The position numbers and the translations under genes were made by a program. The notes beneath the pieces were generated by a model that had not been told where the DNA came from, did not search any database, and was given only the letters and a program-made list of their open reading frames with translations. Below, piece after piece: positions 27,390-35,684 of a stretch of DNA of 41,733 nt; position 1 is the first letter of the stretch, and the number at the start of each line of letters is the position of its first letter. Source of the DNA: an uncultured Clostridia bacterium (GTDB lineage: Bacteria > Bacillota > Clostridia > Christensenellales > UBA1242); the NCBI GenBank assembly GCA_944383355.1, contig CALWPF010000013.1:1-41733 (forward strand), in the 5' to 3' direction.

Positions 27390-27418
27390 ATTATATCATG
27401 TTGATTAATCTTCTGCAA
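27390..27418 (-). promoter_or_regulatory. Promoter of the mscS-like gene
   Basis: On the - strand: -35 TTGCAG (27418-27413), a 17-base spacer and a consensus -10 TATAAT (27395-27390), about 30 bases before the start codon. Confidence 0.7.
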
Positions 27419-27492
27419 TAGATGATTTTAAATATATTCGTTATTTATGTATTAAATGTGCATGGTATGCAATATATATTTTTATAGTAATA

Positions 27493-27518
27493 CAAAAAGT
27501 AGCCAAATAAATTGGCTA
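27493..27518 (-). terminator. Terminator of the ABC transporter gene
   Basis: On the - strand TAGCCAA (27518-27512) pairs with TTGGCTA (27506-27500) around a five-base loop and is followed by CTTTTT. It begins four bases after the stop codon. Confidence 0.8.
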
Positions 27519-27521
27519 TCT

Positions 27522-29861
27522 TTATTCGTTACGCAATGCTAATACTGGGTCTTTTTTGCTGGCTATTCTTGCTGGTATTAGTCCAGCGATCAAAGTCAGA
27601 GCAGTACTCAACACAATTAATATTAATGCGTGTAGTGGGTTGAGGCTAGCAGAAATACTTATTCCAGCCGCCAACGATGAAATTAGTAAATTGATTGGAA
27701 TAGTCAGTAATAATGTTACTAGTATTCCAAAGATACCTGCAGTAAGACCAATCAACATTGTTTCTGCGTTGAATACTCGTGCTATATCTTTTTTCCTTGC
27801 TCCTAAACTGCGCAAAACGCCAATTTCTTTTGTTCTTTCTATTACTGATACATAGGTAATAATACCAATCATAATAGAAGATACTACTAGTGAAATACCA
27901 GCAAATATGATTAGAACAATTGATATTGCATCTACGATAGCATTAAATGTACCTGTTATCATTTCTGAATAATCGGTTGATAGTATATAATTGGCTTCAT
28001 TATCTTGGTTGGCGTTGTATTCATTGAGGTATGCTTGTATGTAGTCTTTGCTCTCGAAATCTACAGAATAAATATATATACTACTTGGTATATTTGTACC
28101 GCCGAGTGTTTGTAGTGCAGACAATAAATTATCTTCTGCTGTAAACACCAGGGAGTTTATTATTCTAGAGGAAAAAGGCATGCCAGTCAAAACATTTTGC
28201 GAAATACCTTTTTCTATTTGTGCTGTTACTATTTGAGATTGCATATTGATATTGTGGATATGTTCACATAGCATATGAGTATACCCTATACCTTCGTCAA
28301 CGTTCTCTAGTGCCATCATAGATGTGTTGTTTTGGACGACTCCAACTATAGACAAAGTTATGCTAGCATTATTATACATATCAGCATTTATTGTTTTTGT
28401 AGAGTACAGACCAGTGTCTGCATTGTACTGATAAAATTCATCATTTGTAACTGCTTTAAATTCTTTACCCAAAAAGTCTTCTGGGGAATATTTAGTTTTT
28501 GAACTATCTAATAAGCCTAATTTTTGTAACAAATCTTCACTAATCTGGTTACGGCTATCTACTATTAGCAATACCTCGCTGTACTCAGTAGGGTATTTAC
28601 CCGCTAGCAATGTTAAGCTACTTTCTAATTGAGTCCTGTTTGAGGTTAGTAGAGTAGGTGCCGTGGAATTTGTTTGGCTCAGCAAGCTATATTCTGTCCC
28701 TGATTGTGCTAATATATTGATTGACATGCCGTAGTTTTTTACTATTTGAGTATACCACTCATTGTTCATTGCATCAAGGTATTCTAGATACTCTGTGGTT
28801 ATAGTATTCTTGTGATAAATGCTTGTCTCTGTGGGGTCATATGTTGTTATATCATTTGAGTCAGTTTCTTGATCACCTTGAGTCATTTGCCCCATCATAT
28901 CACTACTAATGGTAGCAAGGTCGGTTTTAAATGCTGTACGACTGATGACTATCGGCATACTAGATAATGTATCTTGTTGCATGGTATTTATGTATGTAGA
29001 GAAACCCGTACTCATTGCTAATACTAGAGCAATACCTATTATACCAATACTACCAGCAAAGGCTGTTAGTATGGTACGTGTCTTTTTGGTCCATAAGTTT
29101 TGCAGGCTGAGTTTGAATGCTGTAAAAAAGGACATGCTTGTTTTTTCTTTTTTGCTGGAAGGTTGTTGTACCTCTTCTTTTGCATTAAATGGGTTACTAT
29201 CATCTACAATTTTACCATCTAGCAATCTAATAATACGCGTACTGTATTGTTCTGCCAATTCATTATTGTGAGTAACCATTATTACCAAACGGTCCTTGCT
29301 CAAGGATTTAAGAATATCCATAATTTGCATGCTTGTTTTTGTGTCCAAGGCTCCTGTAGGTTCGTCCGCTAATATTATAGATGGGTCATTAACAATCGCT
29401 CTAGCAATTGCAACTCTTTGCTTTTGACCACCAGATAACTGATTTGGACGCTTTTTTATATGGTCCTTTAACCCAACTTTTGTAAGTGCATCTATAGCTT
29501 TTTCTCGCCTTTCTTTTTGGTTAACACCAGACAAGGTTAATGCCAATTCTACATTGCCCAATACATTTAGATGAGGTATTAGGTTGTAATCTTGAAAAAC
29601 AAACCCAATAGTAGTATTCCTATACGCATCCCAGTCACTATCCTTGTATTGTTTTGTAGATTTGCCGTTAATTACCAAATCACCCTCAGAGTATTGATCT
29701 AGGCTACCTATGATGTTTAATAGCGTAGTTTTACCACAGCCACTAGGTCCCAATATCGATACAAATTCTTGTTGACGAAAGTCTATGCTTATACCGTTAA
29801 GTGCTGGCACCTCATTGCCAGAATTCCCATAGTGTTTATGAATATTTTTGAGACTTAGCAT
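27522..29861 (-). CDS. MacB/FtsX-type ABC transporter, fused ATPase and permease
   Basis: The 779-residue protein joins an ATPase to a permease. The ATPase (residues 1-225) has Walker A GPSGCGKT (38-45), the Q-loop FVFQDYN, the signature LSGGQKQRVAIARA (142-155), Walker B IILADEPTG and the H-loop MVTHN. The permease starts with a membrane segment near residues 263-290, has a large extracellular domain, and ends with three FtsX-type membrane segments, including RTKEIGVLRSLGARKKDI. Relatives export peptides, antibiotics or lipoproteins, or act in mechanotransmission; the substrate cannot be told here. GAGGAG precedes the ATG. No separate adaptor gene is adjacent. Confidence 0.9.
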   Translation of the reverse strand: MLSLKNIHKHYGNSGNEVPALNGISIDFRQQEFVSILGPSGCGKTTLLNIIGSLDQYSEGDLVINGKSTKQYKDSDWDAYRNTTIGFVFQDYNLIPHLNVLGNVELALTLSGVNQKERREKAIDALTKVGLKDHIKKRPNQLSGGQKQRVAIARAIVNDPSIILADEPTGALDTKTSMQIMDILKSLSKDRLVIMVTHNNELAEQYSTRIIRLLDGKIVDDSNPFNAKEEVQQPSSKKEKTSMSFFTAFKLSLQNLWTKKTRTILTAFAGSIGIIGIALVLAMSTGFSTYINTMQQDTLSSMPIVISRTAFKTDLATISSDMMGQMTQGDQETDSNDITTYDPTETSIYHKNTITTEYLEYLDAMNNEWYTQIVKNYGMSINILAQSGTEYSLLSQTNSTAPTLLTSNRTQLESSLTLLAGKYPTEYSEVLLIVDSRNQISEDLLQKLGLLDSSKTKYSPEDFLGKEFKAVTNDEFYQYNADTGLYSTKTINADMYNNASITLSIVGVVQNNTSMMALENVDEGIGYTHMLCEHIHNINMQSQIVTAQIEKGISQNVLTGMPFSSRIINSLVFTAEDNLLSALQTLGGTNIPSSIYIYSVDFESKDYIQAYLNEYNANQDNEANYILSTDYSEMITGTFNAIVDAISIVLIIFAGISLVVSSIMIGIITYVSVIERTKEIGVLRSLGARKKDIARVFNAETMLIGLTAGIFGILVTLLLTIPINLLISSLAAGISISASLNPLHALILIVLSTALTLIAGLIPARIASKKDPVLALRNE

Positions 29862-29921
29862 TTTTTACTCCTCAAAAGATTATATGTTTATTTTATTTAT
29901 TATTTTTGCACTAGTCAATAT

Positions 29922-29950
29922 ATATGATTACAAATTTTAGCGTTTGTCAA
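29922..29950 (-). promoter_or_regulatory. Candidate promoter of the ABC transporter gene
   Basis: On the - strand: a perfect -35 TTGACA (29950-29945), a 17-base spacer and the -10-like TCATAT (29927-29922). The -10 is weak, but the position about 60 bases before the start codon is right. A second TTGACA lies a little further upstream. Confidence 0.5.
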
Positions 29951-30088
29951 AATAACACAATTGTCAATTTTACAAAAACGGCGGCGTTAAACTATTCGCA
30001 AAACTCAAAAGAAGTTTACAGTGCTTTATTGCATATTAAAAATATTTATACTTATTGATAATATTTATTATGTTTTGCCTATAGTAAT

Positions 30089-30131
30089 TTGACAAAAGAG
30101 CAAAATATATGTTAGCATAATTACTAACATA
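30089..30131 (+). promoter_or_regulatory. Promoter with overlapping inverted repeat before the lipoprotein gene
   Basis: A perfect -35 TTGACA (30089-30094), an 18-base spacer and TAGCAT (30113-30118) with an extended TGT form a plausible promoter. The perfect inverted repeat TATGTTAG (30108-30115) / CTAACATA (30124-30131) covers the -10 and the start region, as expected for a repressor operator. No regulator gene is adjacent. The AGGAGGG ribosome binding site follows at about 30136. Confidence 0.5.
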
Positions 30132-30144
30132 AATAGGAGGGAAT

Positions 30145-31806
30145 ATGAAAGGGAAGTTATTAGCTTTTGTATTTGCTTTTGCTATGATTGTACCCTGTGT
30201 AATGTTTAGTGCTTGTGGCACGGATAGCAGGACAGTCAGCAGTTTGAGTGTAGTGGCAAGTGACAATATCGGTGATGATAATATCTATGAGATTAATTAT
30301 GATGCTGTGCAAAATGGTTTTAATGTAATGGATAGATTCGTTGTGACAGCAACATATACTGATGGCACTGCAGAGCAAATAGGCTACAACGCTGATGCTC
30401 AACGTGGGTATAACTTGACATATAGTGAGGATCTGCCGAGTAAATTAGGCCTGGGAGATTATGAATTGACCTTTACTTATCGTGGCGTTGTCCAAACTGG
30501 ATACATAAAAGTCCGTACAGAAAACATTAATATTAATTTTAACAATGTTGCTGATTCTGATACTAGTTATGGTGAGGCTTTTGTGCAGCCACAGTTAAGC
30601 GCAAGTGTAAATAGCGCAAGCAAAGTTTATTCGGGTTATGAGTATGCTACTCAAGTATTAAATGTTGATGATACTACGAGTTGGTCTGCTTGGACTAAAA
30701 TAGCAGATTTTCAGGATACCAAATCTTTGCCACAGGGTATTTACAAAATTCGTTATGTTGCAGTACTATCTCCTCAACTAGATGCTGGGGGCAACCTAGA
30801 TGAGGCGAATAGTGAGATTTTGTACTCAAATGAGATACAACTCAATAGACAAAGAGCGGTTTTAACTAGCGGAGATGTGGAATTTGATATTACAACAGAG
30901 TATGTGGTTTATCACGAAAACTTTTTGTTAAGCGATATAAAATTTACATATACTGGCACATTGGGCAGCGATGTCTCTGGATTGGATACCTCCAATCTAG
31001 GAGTATTTGAATGGGTGGAGAGTGATACTGTTCTTGACTGTACAAGCAATGGCAAAACATTTGCTATTCAATTTTCACCTTTTGCAGAATATGTTGATTG
31101 CATTACTGCTGAAAATATAGTATACCAAGTAGCGTTACCTCAGAATACTATAATGCCTATTCAAGTTGAGTTACCTATATTGAACGACGCCATACATGAT
31201 GGCACTGAGAAAAATGTATTAGACTATTTTGGTGGTATGTACAACCTTGATTTATTTGATTTTTATATGATTGACTCTGAGACCCCTACAGCAACAGAGT
31301 TGGGCACCTACAAAATTGTATTCTCCTTAAAAGATAAAGTTAATTGTGTTTGGGGTAACTCCAATGATACTTTAGATAAGACGCTAGAGTGGAATATAGT
31401 TAAGCATTCCCAAGATATAAAAGGTATTAGGGTTACTATTGGCGATGATGTGTACGACTGTTTCTCGGATACGGCAAATGTCATTACAGGTGTGGAGGTA
31501 GGCTCGCAGATTACCTTTGCTATAGTTAGTTATCAGGAGCAAGAAAGTGGTGATAGGATAATTGTAGAGGACCCATTATGTGATATCACAAACGCAGTTT
31601 GGAGCGTGACAGAGCCTGATGTTGAAGATGGTGTTAGCGTTACTTTTGGTAGTGCTACCATTGCGTCAAATAGTAGCTCGACCGCTACCATTACCATAAA
31701 TCAATTGGGTATGATTTGTGTCAACTTGACAATACCCGCTAATGAAGATTTTATGGCGTTTGAGGGGATACCAAATGGTATCATAATTACTTTTGCAAAC
31801 TCTTAA
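30145..31806 (+). CDS. Large predicted lipoprotein of unknown function
   Basis: The 553-residue protein has a lipoprotein signal peptide: a basic start (MKGK), a hydrophobic core and the lipobox MFSAC, with the lipidated Cys near residue 24. The mature part should lie on the outer face of the membrane. It is rich in beta-strand-forming and acidic residues, and short phrases such as ATYTDGTAEQIGY and YELTFTYRGVVQTGYIKV resemble bacterial Ig-like (Big-type) domains. No catalytic motif was recognised. It is followed by a terminator and, beyond it, by a secreted glycosidase gene. A role in surface binding is possible but unproven. Confidence 0.75.
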   Translation: MKGKLLAFVFAFAMIVPCVMFSACGTDSRTVSSLSVVASDNIGDDNIYEINYDAVQNGFNVMDRFVVTATYTDGTAEQIGYNADAQRGYNLTYSEDLPSKLGLGDYELTFTYRGVVQTGYIKVRTENININFNNVADSDTSYGEAFVQPQLSASVNSASKVYSGYEYATQVLNVDDTTSWSAWTKIADFQDTKSLPQGIYKIRYVAVLSPQLDAGGNLDEANSEILYSNEIQLNRQRAVLTSGDVEFDITTEYVVYHENFLLSDIKFTYTGTLGSDVSGLDTSNLGVFEWVESDTVLDCTSNGKTFAIQFSPFAEYVDCITAENIVYQVALPQNTIMPIQVELPILNDAIHDGTEKNVLDYFGGMYNLDLFDFYMIDSETPTATELGTYKIVFSLKDKVNCVWGNSNDTLDKTLEWNIVKHSQDIKGIRVTIGDDVYDCFSDTANVITGVEVGSQITFAIVSYQEQESGDRIIVEDPLCDITNAVWSVTEPDVEDGVSVTFGSATIASNSSSTATITINQLGMICVNLTIPANEDFMAFEGIPNGIIITFANS

Positions 31807-31854
31807 GGTGTTGTGTTTTGTAGTACCAAAAGTAATTTCATTCAACTGATTACA

Positions 31855-31900
31855 ATTTTAGGGCTGTTTTTATAACATTGCCCTAAAATTTTTTATTTTG
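31855..31900 (+). terminator. Terminator of the lipoprotein gene
   Basis: ATTTTAGGGC (31855-31864) pairs perfectly with GCCCTAAAAT (31880-31889), and a T-rich tract follows. It separates the lipoprotein gene from the glycosidase gene, so the latter uses its own promoter. Confidence 0.85.
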
Positions 31901-31934
31901 TAGTATTTTTTATGACATACCATTGTAATTCGTT

Positions 31935-31962
31935 TTGAATTGATTTGTAAATAAGTTATAAT
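31935..31962 (+). promoter_or_regulatory. Promoter predicting a leaderless glycosidase mRNA
   Basis: The -35 TTGAAT (31935-31940), a 16-base spacer and the consensus -10 TATAAT (31957-31962) lie immediately before the ATG at 31969. Transcription should begin at or next to the start codon. No Shine-Dalgarno site exists between the -10 and the ATG. Confidence 0.65.
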
Positions 31963-31968
31963 ATAAGT

Positions 31969-32862
31969 ATGAGTAAAAGTATACGGATTTTCTGGACAAT
32001 TTTGTGTATATTCTTGTCATTTGTTTTAGTCTTTATTATGGTTTTTTGCATATTGTCTTTTCCTATAGCCGACAAAATAACATCTCAAAGAATTGATGAG
32101 AGTATGACTCTTGAGGAAATCAAGCAGGATTATACAGAAGTTTTTTGTGATGAATTTGATGGAGATACGCTCAATAGTGATTTTTGGTCATTTGAGGGAA
32201 GTGCCACTAATCGCAACAATGAGTTGCAAACTTATGCGGATTCTATGGCAGATGGCAATATTGAGATTACAAACGGTACTCTAAATATTATCGCAAAGCA
32301 CGAAACTAGGAATGGAAAAAATTACACCTCAGCCAGTATTATTACACAAGGCAAAGTCGCTTATAAATATGGCATATTTGAGATGCGGGCTAAATTACCA
32401 CAAGGTAATGGAATGTGGCCAGCATTTTGGTTAATGGGGCAAACAAATTTCTTTGATATGATGATGTGGCCAATTACAGGCGAAATAGATATAATGGAAT
32501 CTATTTGTGGCAAAGATAATAATAACACTGTGTATAGTACAATTCATTATGGTGGTACCATATTATCAGGGTCAACACATCGCAAGGGGGACAGCTTTAC
32601 ATTAGACGAAGGGTATTTTTACCAAGATTATCATATTTTTGGTGTAGTGATAACTGATAGAGAAATGTTATTTTATGTAGATGATTTTATCTATAACAGG
32701 GTAGACATTAGCGAGAGTGAGTGTGATACATTTAGAAAGTACGACAAATATATTTTGTTAAATCTTGCTATTGGTGGAGAATGGGCTGGAGCGCCAGACG
32801 CTAGCACGCCTTTCCCAAATGTTTATTCAATCGATTACGTTAAAATCTATCAACAGCAGTAA
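31969..32862 (+). CDS. Membrane-anchored glycoside hydrolase family 16 protein
   Basis: Family 16 enzymes cleave beta-1,3 or beta-1,3-1,4 glucans and related polysaccharides with retention. The 297 residues begin with a hydrophobic signal anchor (about 8-35), then the GH16 fold starting CDEFDGDTLNSDFWSF. The catalytic signature GEIDIMES contains the nucleophile Glu172 and acid/base Glu177. KYGIFEMRAKLPQGNGMWPA and the C-terminal YSIDYVKIYQQ are also typical. The substrate cannot be fixed, though beta-1,3-glucanase is most likely. The enzyme should act outside the cell while tethered to the membrane. Its mRNA is predicted to be leaderless. Confidence 0.92.
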   Translation: MSKSIRIFWTILCIFLSFVLVFIMVFCILSFPIADKITSQRIDESMTLEEIKQDYTEVFCDEFDGDTLNSDFWSFEGSATNRNNELQTYADSMADGNIEITNGTLNIIAKHETRNGKNYTSASIITQGKVAYKYGIFEMRAKLPQGNGMWPAFWLMGQTNFFDMMMWPITGEIDIMESICGKDNNNTVYSTIHYGGTILSGSTHRKGDSFTLDEGYFYQDYHIFGVVITDREMLFYVDDFIYNRVDISESECDTFRKYDKYILLNLAIGGEWAGAPDASTPFPNVYSIDYVKIYQQQ

Positions 32863-32939
32863 ATTTATTGACTCTATTTGACTTTAGTTATTATAACAGA
32901 TGTATATAAGTATAAGTTGGTAACTATCTTTAATGTAGT

Positions 32940-32976
32940 ACAAGGGCAATTTATCTGCTTGATAAAATGCCCTTGT
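32940..32976 (+). terminator. Hairpin after the glycosidase gene
   Basis: ACAAGGGCA (32940-32948) pairs with TGCCCTTGT (32968-32976) around a 19-base loop. The T-run is poor, so it may be a weak terminator or an mRNA-stabilising 3' hairpin. Confidence 0.5.
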
Positions 32977-33035
32977 GTATTATTAAACATATTAAATTAG
33001 AATAGTCTACTATCGTGATGTTATGAGCTTTTTTG

Positions 33036-33060
33036 CATAAAAAAAGACTCTCAAGGAGTC
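33036..33060 (-). terminator. Terminator of the tRNA-Glu gene
   Basis: On the - strand GACTC (33060-33056) and GAGTC (33050-33046) form a short stem followed by a run of T (33045-33039). It lies 10 bases after the encoded CCA. Confidence 0.7.
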
Positions 33061-33070
33061 AAACAAGTAA

Positions 33071-33145
33071 TGGTGACCTCAGGGGGACTCGAACCCCCGT
33101 GTCCAACGTGAGAGGCTGGTGTACTAACCACTATACTATGAGGCC
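33071..33145 (-). tRNA. tRNA-Glu (anticodon CTC)
   Basis: The - strand sequence folds as a 75-base tRNA with CCA encoded. The acceptor stem pairs GGCCTCA with TGAGGTC (one G-U pair). The anticodon stem is CCAGC/GTTGG with the loop CTCTCAC, giving anticodon CTC for the GAG codon. The T-arm GGGGGTTCGAGTCCCCC is perfect. A terminator follows. Confidence 0.95.
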
Positions 33146-33264
33146 ATATTGGGATATGCATCTATATTATCATATTTTACACAGTAATTCAAGCACTTTT
33201 GTGAAAAAATTTGCTAATATTTGATAATTTTGTTACAATTACAAAAAGGATAAAGGGAAAAGTA

Positions 33265-34725
33265 ATGATAGCGCATTTTAGACCGCTTTTGTTTGCGTTT
33301 TTGGCTTTAGCATTAGGTCTTTATATTGGTAAATTGTTTTTCTACTCATCTGCGGTTTACCTTTATGTTTTTGTAGGCATTTTCGCGTTGTCATTCATTG
33401 GAGTATTTTTATATTTTGCTTTTAAGAAAAGCAAGTTTTTCCAATGGTTTTGGCATTCAAGATATAGAATATTGACAGTATTTTTGTGCTTTGGAATAGG
33501 TTTTGGTTTATTTAATATTAGTTATTACAATATGGACTCTAATTTTGAGAGTAATAGATATGCTGAGTATTATGTAGTAGGTAAGGTTGACAATAGCTAT
33601 AGCATAAGTGAGGATACTATGCATTTTTATTTGGCAGATGTGACAGTTACACAAGGTGATAATACTTTTTATCCTCAACATCGCTTTGTGGTTTATGTGG
33701 ACCTTGCTAATGTACAAAATACTAGTGAAACTTTTGAAATTTCGCCTGGAGATACTGTGTTATTTCGTGGGAATGTATATGAGCGACCGGTATTTTCTAG
33801 TGATTACATGAATACATATGCTTATAAAAATAATTATCGGCATGCGGTATATGCTGATGCCAGTGATATAGTAGTTAGTAAAGGACAAATGGGCGTATTG
33901 GATAGCGTCCGTGAGAGTATTAGAGATTTGCTCAACGCCAATATGGAAACCGACATGGCAAACTTAGCTTATTCGGTTTTGACTGGTGATGATTCAGATG
34001 TGTCTAGCGAGATTATGGAAGATTTTCAGCGCTCTGGTATAGCACACATTATTGCAGTGTCTGGGTTAAATGTGGCGTTTATCGCCATATTATTGATGTG
34101 GCCAATGCGGTTGATGCGTATAAAGGAACGATGGCAAATTCCGATAGTATGTATTGTATTAATATTTTATTGTGCACTATGCGGCTTTGCTGTCTCTGTT
34201 GTGCGTGCTACCTTGATGTACATTTTGTTGATGATTGGTAGATGTTTTGGTAAACAAGCAGATGGGCTATCTAGTGTGTCTTTGGCAGGCTTAATCCTGC
34301 TATTATTACAACCTTTAATGTTATTTGATCTCAGTTTTTTATTAAGTTTTGCTAGTGTTTTTGCTATTATTTTATTGATGCCAGTTTTCCAAAGTTTATA
34401 CAAAAAGTGCAGATTCAAAAGTGCGCTAGATGTAGTGAGTATGACTATTGCTGCGCAGATTGGTACGCTACCATTTTTAGTCAATGCTTTTGACCAAATA
34501 TCTATAGTTGGTATTGTGGCTAATGTCATACTGGTGCCTTTCTTTGGTTATGTTTATATGGCGTTATTTTTGATAGTATTCTTATCATTGATTATTCCAT
34601 TTTTACAATATATCTTATGGTTGATTCAGTGGGGATTATATGTTGTTAGTTGGGGGAGCAATGGAGATGTAAATCGACGGCATATAAACTTCCTTTATAG
34701 GAAATTCTCTATTCAATTTGCTTGA
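33265..34725 (+). CDS. comEC: ComEC/Rec2-family DNA-uptake channel, C-terminally truncated
   Basis: ComEC carries single-stranded DNA across the membrane during transformation. The 486 residues contain N-terminal membrane helices, the extracellular DUF4131-like part, and the competence domain with VLTGDDSDVSSEI and GIAHIIAVSGLNVAFIAILL plus several further helices. The homology-like text fades after WLIQWGLYVVSWG (about 34655). The last 20 residues are polar and unlike the family, and the metallo-beta-lactamase domain found in full-length proteins (700-800 residues) is missing. The stop codon lies inside the -35 box of the next promoter, where an accessory island begins. The island has probably disrupted the gene. 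The ATG at 33265 is chosen for its AAAGGG site. Confidence 0.85.
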   Translation: MIAHFRPLLFAFLALALGLYIGKLFFYSSAVYLYVFVGIFALSFIGVFLYFAFKKSKFFQWFWHSRYRILTVFLCFGIGFGLFNISYYNMDSNFESNRYAEYYVVGKVDNSYSISEDTMHFYLADVTVTQGDNTFYPQHRFVVYVDLANVQNTSETFEISPGDTVLFRGNVYERPVFSSDYMNTYAYKNNYRHAVYADASDIVVSKGQMGVLDSVRESIRDLLNANMETDMANLAYSVLTGDDSDVSSEIMEDFQRSGIAHIIAVSGLNVAFIAILLMWPMRLMRIKERWQIPIVCIVLIFYCALCGFAVSVVRATLMYILLMIGRCFGKQADGLSSVSLAGLILLLLQPLMLFDLSFLLSFASVFAIILLMPVFQSLYKKCRFKSALDVVSMTIAAQIGTLPFLVNAFDQISIVGIVANVILVPFFGYVYMALFLIVFLSLIIPFLQYILWLIQWGLYVVSWGSNGDVNRRHINFLYRKFSIQFA

Positions 34726-34750
34726 CAAATTTCCGATATTGGAATATAAT
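34722..34750 (+). promoter_or_regulatory. Promoter of the Fic-hsd island with dyad in the spacer
   Basis: This is a fully consensus promoter: -35 TTGACA (34722-34727), a 17-base spacer and -10 TATAAT (34745-34750), followed by GGGAG and the ATG at 34781. The spacer contains the dyad TTCC-GATATT-GGAA (34731-34744). Because the first gene encodes a protein with an N-terminal helix-turn-helix, autoregulation through this dyad is a reasonable hypothesis. Confidence 0.8.
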
Positions 34751-34780
34751 TTTGATGTAATAAATTTAAGGGAGTTATAA

Positions 34781-35671
34781 ATGGAATATTTGTCAGTGGC
34801 AGAAATTGCAAAAAAATGGAATGTTTCAGATAGAATGGTAAGAAATTATTGTGCCCAAGGTAGAGTACCTGGTGCATTTTTAACGGGTAAGACATGGAAT
34901 ATTCCAGCAAACGCAGTAAAACCTGCAAGAGAAAATCTAAAGCCTTTTAGCAATAACAAATTGTTAAATATTTTAAAAGAACAGAAGGACATGAAACTAA
35001 GTGGTGGAATATATCACAAAACTCAAATTGAACTTACTTACAATTCAAACCATATTGAAGGAAGCACTCTAACTCACGAGCAAACACGATTTATCTTTGA
35101 AACAAATACAATCGGAGTTGAAACCGGACCTGTAAATGTTGACGATGTTGTGGAAACGGCAAACCACTTTAAATGTGTTGATTATATTATTGATAATGCC
35201 ACTAAACCATTAACGGAATCTATGATAAAAGAATTACATTTTATCCTTAAAAATGGAACTAGTGATAGCAGAAAAGAATGGTTTAATGTTGGCGAATATA
35301 AAAAACTGCCAAACGAAGTTGGTGGCGAAGAAACTTGTCCGCCCGAGAATGTGAAATCCGAAATGAAAAAGCTTTTAACAAACTATAACTTAGTGGAAAA
35401 TAAAACTTTTGAAGATATCATCGCATTTCATAAGCATTTTGAAAAAATTCATCCCTTTCAAGATGGGAACGGACGCATTGGCAGACTCATTATGTTTAAA
35501 GAGTGTTTAGCAAACAATATTGTGCCATTTATCATTGACGAGGAACATAAACTCTACTATTATCGTGGACTAAAGGAATGGGACAATGAAAAAGGTTTTT
35601 TAATAGATACTTGCCTATCTTGTCAAGATAAATACAAAGCATGGCTTGATTATTTTAAAATAGAATATTAA
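34781..35671 (+). CDS. Fic-domain protein with N-terminal helix-turn-helix
   Basis: Fic enzymes transfer AMP or other nucleotide parts to target proteins. The 296-residue protein starts with a MerR/excisionase-like helix-turn-helix (residues 1-48, LSVAEIAKKWNVSDRMVRNY, then GRVPGAFLTGKTWNIP). The Fic core has the complete active-site motif HPFQDGNGRIGR (224-235). The segment SNHIEG (89-94) fits the (S/T)xxxE(G/N) inhibitory motif located before the Fic core, so the enzyme is probably autoinhibited (class II). It is the first gene of the type I restriction locus, 13 bases before hsdM. DNA binding by the first domain is inferred. Confidence 0.92.
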   Translation: MEYLSVAEIAKKWNVSDRMVRNYCAQGRVPGAFLTGKTWNIPANAVKPARENLKPFSNNKLLNILKEQKDMKLSGGIYHKTQIELTYNSNHIEGSTLTHEQTRFIFETNTIGVETGPVNVDDVVETANHFKCVDYIIDNATKPLTESMIKELHFILKNGTSDSRKEWFNVGEYKKLPNEVGGEETCPPENVKSEMKKLLTNYNLVENKTFEDIIAFHKHFEKIHPFQDGNGRIGRLIMFKECLANNIVPFIIDEEHKLYYYRGLKEWDNEKGFLIDTCLSCQDKYKAWLDYFKIEY

Positions 35672-35684
35672 TTAGGAGATAAAT

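Noticed and set aside
33033..33224. Small + strand open frame over the tRNA region
   Set aside because: It overlaps the tRNA-Glu gene and its terminator on the opposite strand and has no family resemblance.
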